15,481 bases of DNA from NCBI GenBank assembly GCA_964342835.1, contig CAYFGJ010000014.1:1-15481 (forward strand), read 5' to 3'. Under the pieces are notes generated by a model that did not search any database, was not told the origin of the DNA, and was given only the letters and a program-made list of their open reading frames with translations. A program made the position numbers and the translations under genes. Shown one piece after another: positions 14,800 through 15,481 of this stretch (positions within the stretch are counted from its first letter, which is position 1; every line of letters starts with the position of its first letter). The DNA is from GCA-2716945 sp964342835. Lineage in GTDB: Bacteria; Pseudomonadota; Gammaproteobacteria; GCA-002705445; GCA-002716945.

Positions 14800-15481
14800 A
14801 AAAGATAAATATAATATTGCTATAATTGGCGCGACAGGACTTGTTGGTAACTCGCTATTGGATATCTTGTATACAAGAAAATTTCCACTTAGTGAATTAC
14901 ACGCAGTTGCTAGCAATAAATCGAAGGGTGTTCAGGTTAAATTTGGTGAAACTTTAATAGAAACAGAAGCATTAGAATCATTTGATTTTAATAATATAGA
15001 TATAGCTTTTTTTTCTGCAGGTAGTGATGTTTCGGATAAATATGTTCCATTAGCAGCCAGTTGCAATTGTGTTGTGATTGACAATACTTCTAGATTTCGA
15101 TATGAAGATGATATTCCGTTGATAATTCCTGAAGTAAATGCTCATGAAATAAAAAAATATAAAGATACAAATATTATTGCTAATCCTAATTGTTCAACTA
15201 TACAAATGTTAGTAGCACTCAAACCAATTCATGACAAATATGAAATTAAAAATATTACAGTTTCTACTTATCAAGCTGTTTCAGGTTCAGGAAGAAAAGG
15301 AGTAACAGAATTGTCAAATCAAATAGACGCATTCGTTAATGGAAATGATATAAAATATGATGTTTATCCTACACCTATAGCATTTAATGTAATTCCTTTT
15401 GTCGATAGTTATCATGACAATAATTATACTAAAGAAGAAATGAAAATGGTGTGGGAGACAAAAAAAATATTAAGTGAAAAA
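14789..15481 (+). CDS. asd: Aspartate-semialdehyde dehydrogenase, 3'-truncated by window edge
   Basis: Asd reduces aspartyl phosphate to aspartate semialdehyde, the branch point to lysine/diaminopimelate, threonine and methionine. The visible 231 residues include the NADP-binding IAIIGATGLVG (10-20), FFSAGSDVS (75-82), the nucleophile Cys135 in ANPNCSTIQM, and Gln162 in STYQAVSGSGRKG. The catalytic Arg and His of the C-terminal part lie beyond the window. NPNCSTIQ places it in the Bacillus-like class, not the E. coli class (GNCTVS). The start must be GTG at 14789: an in-frame stop lies at 14780-14782 and the next conserved residues follow closely. It overlaps leuB by 11 nt, as leuB does leuD. 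The leuC-leuD-leuB-asd order is also known from Pseudomonas. Confidence 0.93.
   Translation, partial: MLNKKDKYNIAIIGATGLVGNSLLDILYTRKFPLSELHAVASNKSKGVQVKFGETLIETEALESFDFNNIDIAFFSAGSDVSDKYVPLAASCNCVVIDNTSRFRYEDDIPLIIPEVNAHEIKKYKDTNIIANPNCSTIQMLVALKPIHDKYEIKNITVSTYQAVSGSGRKGVTELSNQIDAFVNGNDIKYDVYPTPIAFNVIPFVDSYHDNNYTKEEMKMVWETKKILSEK

Noticed and set aside
1..15481. CRISPR array, tRNA, rRNA, toxin-antitoxin or defence system
   Set aside because: No spaced direct repeats, tRNA-like cloverleaf or related genes were seen. Nearly every base belongs to a recognised housekeeping gene.

Overview
This window is a densely packed piece of chromosomal core genome from an AT-rich bacterium, roughly 30% GC by eye. 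It holds thirteen complete or partial genes of recognisable function plus one unrecognised small membrane protein. A separate topoisomerase IV (ParE/ParC without the gyrase-specific insertions), exonuclease I (SbcB), DsbC next to XerD, HtpX and an E. coli-type EF-P together point to Gammaproteobacteria. Low GC, only about 180 noncoding bases in 15.5 kb and overlapping stop codons suggest a streamlined lineage, such as a SAR86-like marine gammaproteobacterium. That taxon is inference; an AT-rich host-associated gammaproteobacterium is the alternative. There are no insertion sequences, CRISPR arrays, rRNA or tRNA genes, or phage genes.

Layout. (1) Positions 2-1490, plus strand: 3' part of xerD, then dsbC, the same order as in E. 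coli. (2) Positions 1485-2894, minus strand: sbcB, convergent with dsbC and overlapping its stop. (3) Positions 2946-9633, plus strand: a near gap-free block parE-parC-htpX-efp-orf127-tsaB. (4) Positions 9630-10490, minus strand: psd, convergent with tsaB and overlapping its stop. (5) Positions 10594-15481, plus strand: aroC-leuC-leuD-leuB-asd, with asd running off the right edge. Only two intergenic gaps exceed 20 bp, both between divergent genes: 51 bp at sbcB/parE and 103 bp at psd/aroC. Promoters are expected there, and both contain near-symmetric TATAAT-like -10 sequences.

Functionally, the left part serves chromosome end-game and repair (XerD dimer resolution, topoisomerase IV decatenation, ExoI) and envelope protein quality control (DsbC, HtpX). 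The middle contributes translation fidelity and capacity (EF-P, and TsaB for tRNA t6A37) and phosphatidylethanolamine synthesis (Psd). The right part supplies chorismate, the two middle steps of leucine biosynthesis (LeuCD, LeuB) and the second step of the aspartate pathway (Asd). leuA is not in the window.

I found no convincing new multi-gene system. The points most worth checking are a DsbC predicted to be a lipoprotein with a CPYC active site, the unrecognised three-helix membrane protein between efp and tsaB, a TsaB that has lost several family-typical residues, small hairpin/U-tract signals buried in overlapping convergent gene ends, symmetric -10 elements in both divergent gaps, and the near absence of Shine-Dalgarno sequences.
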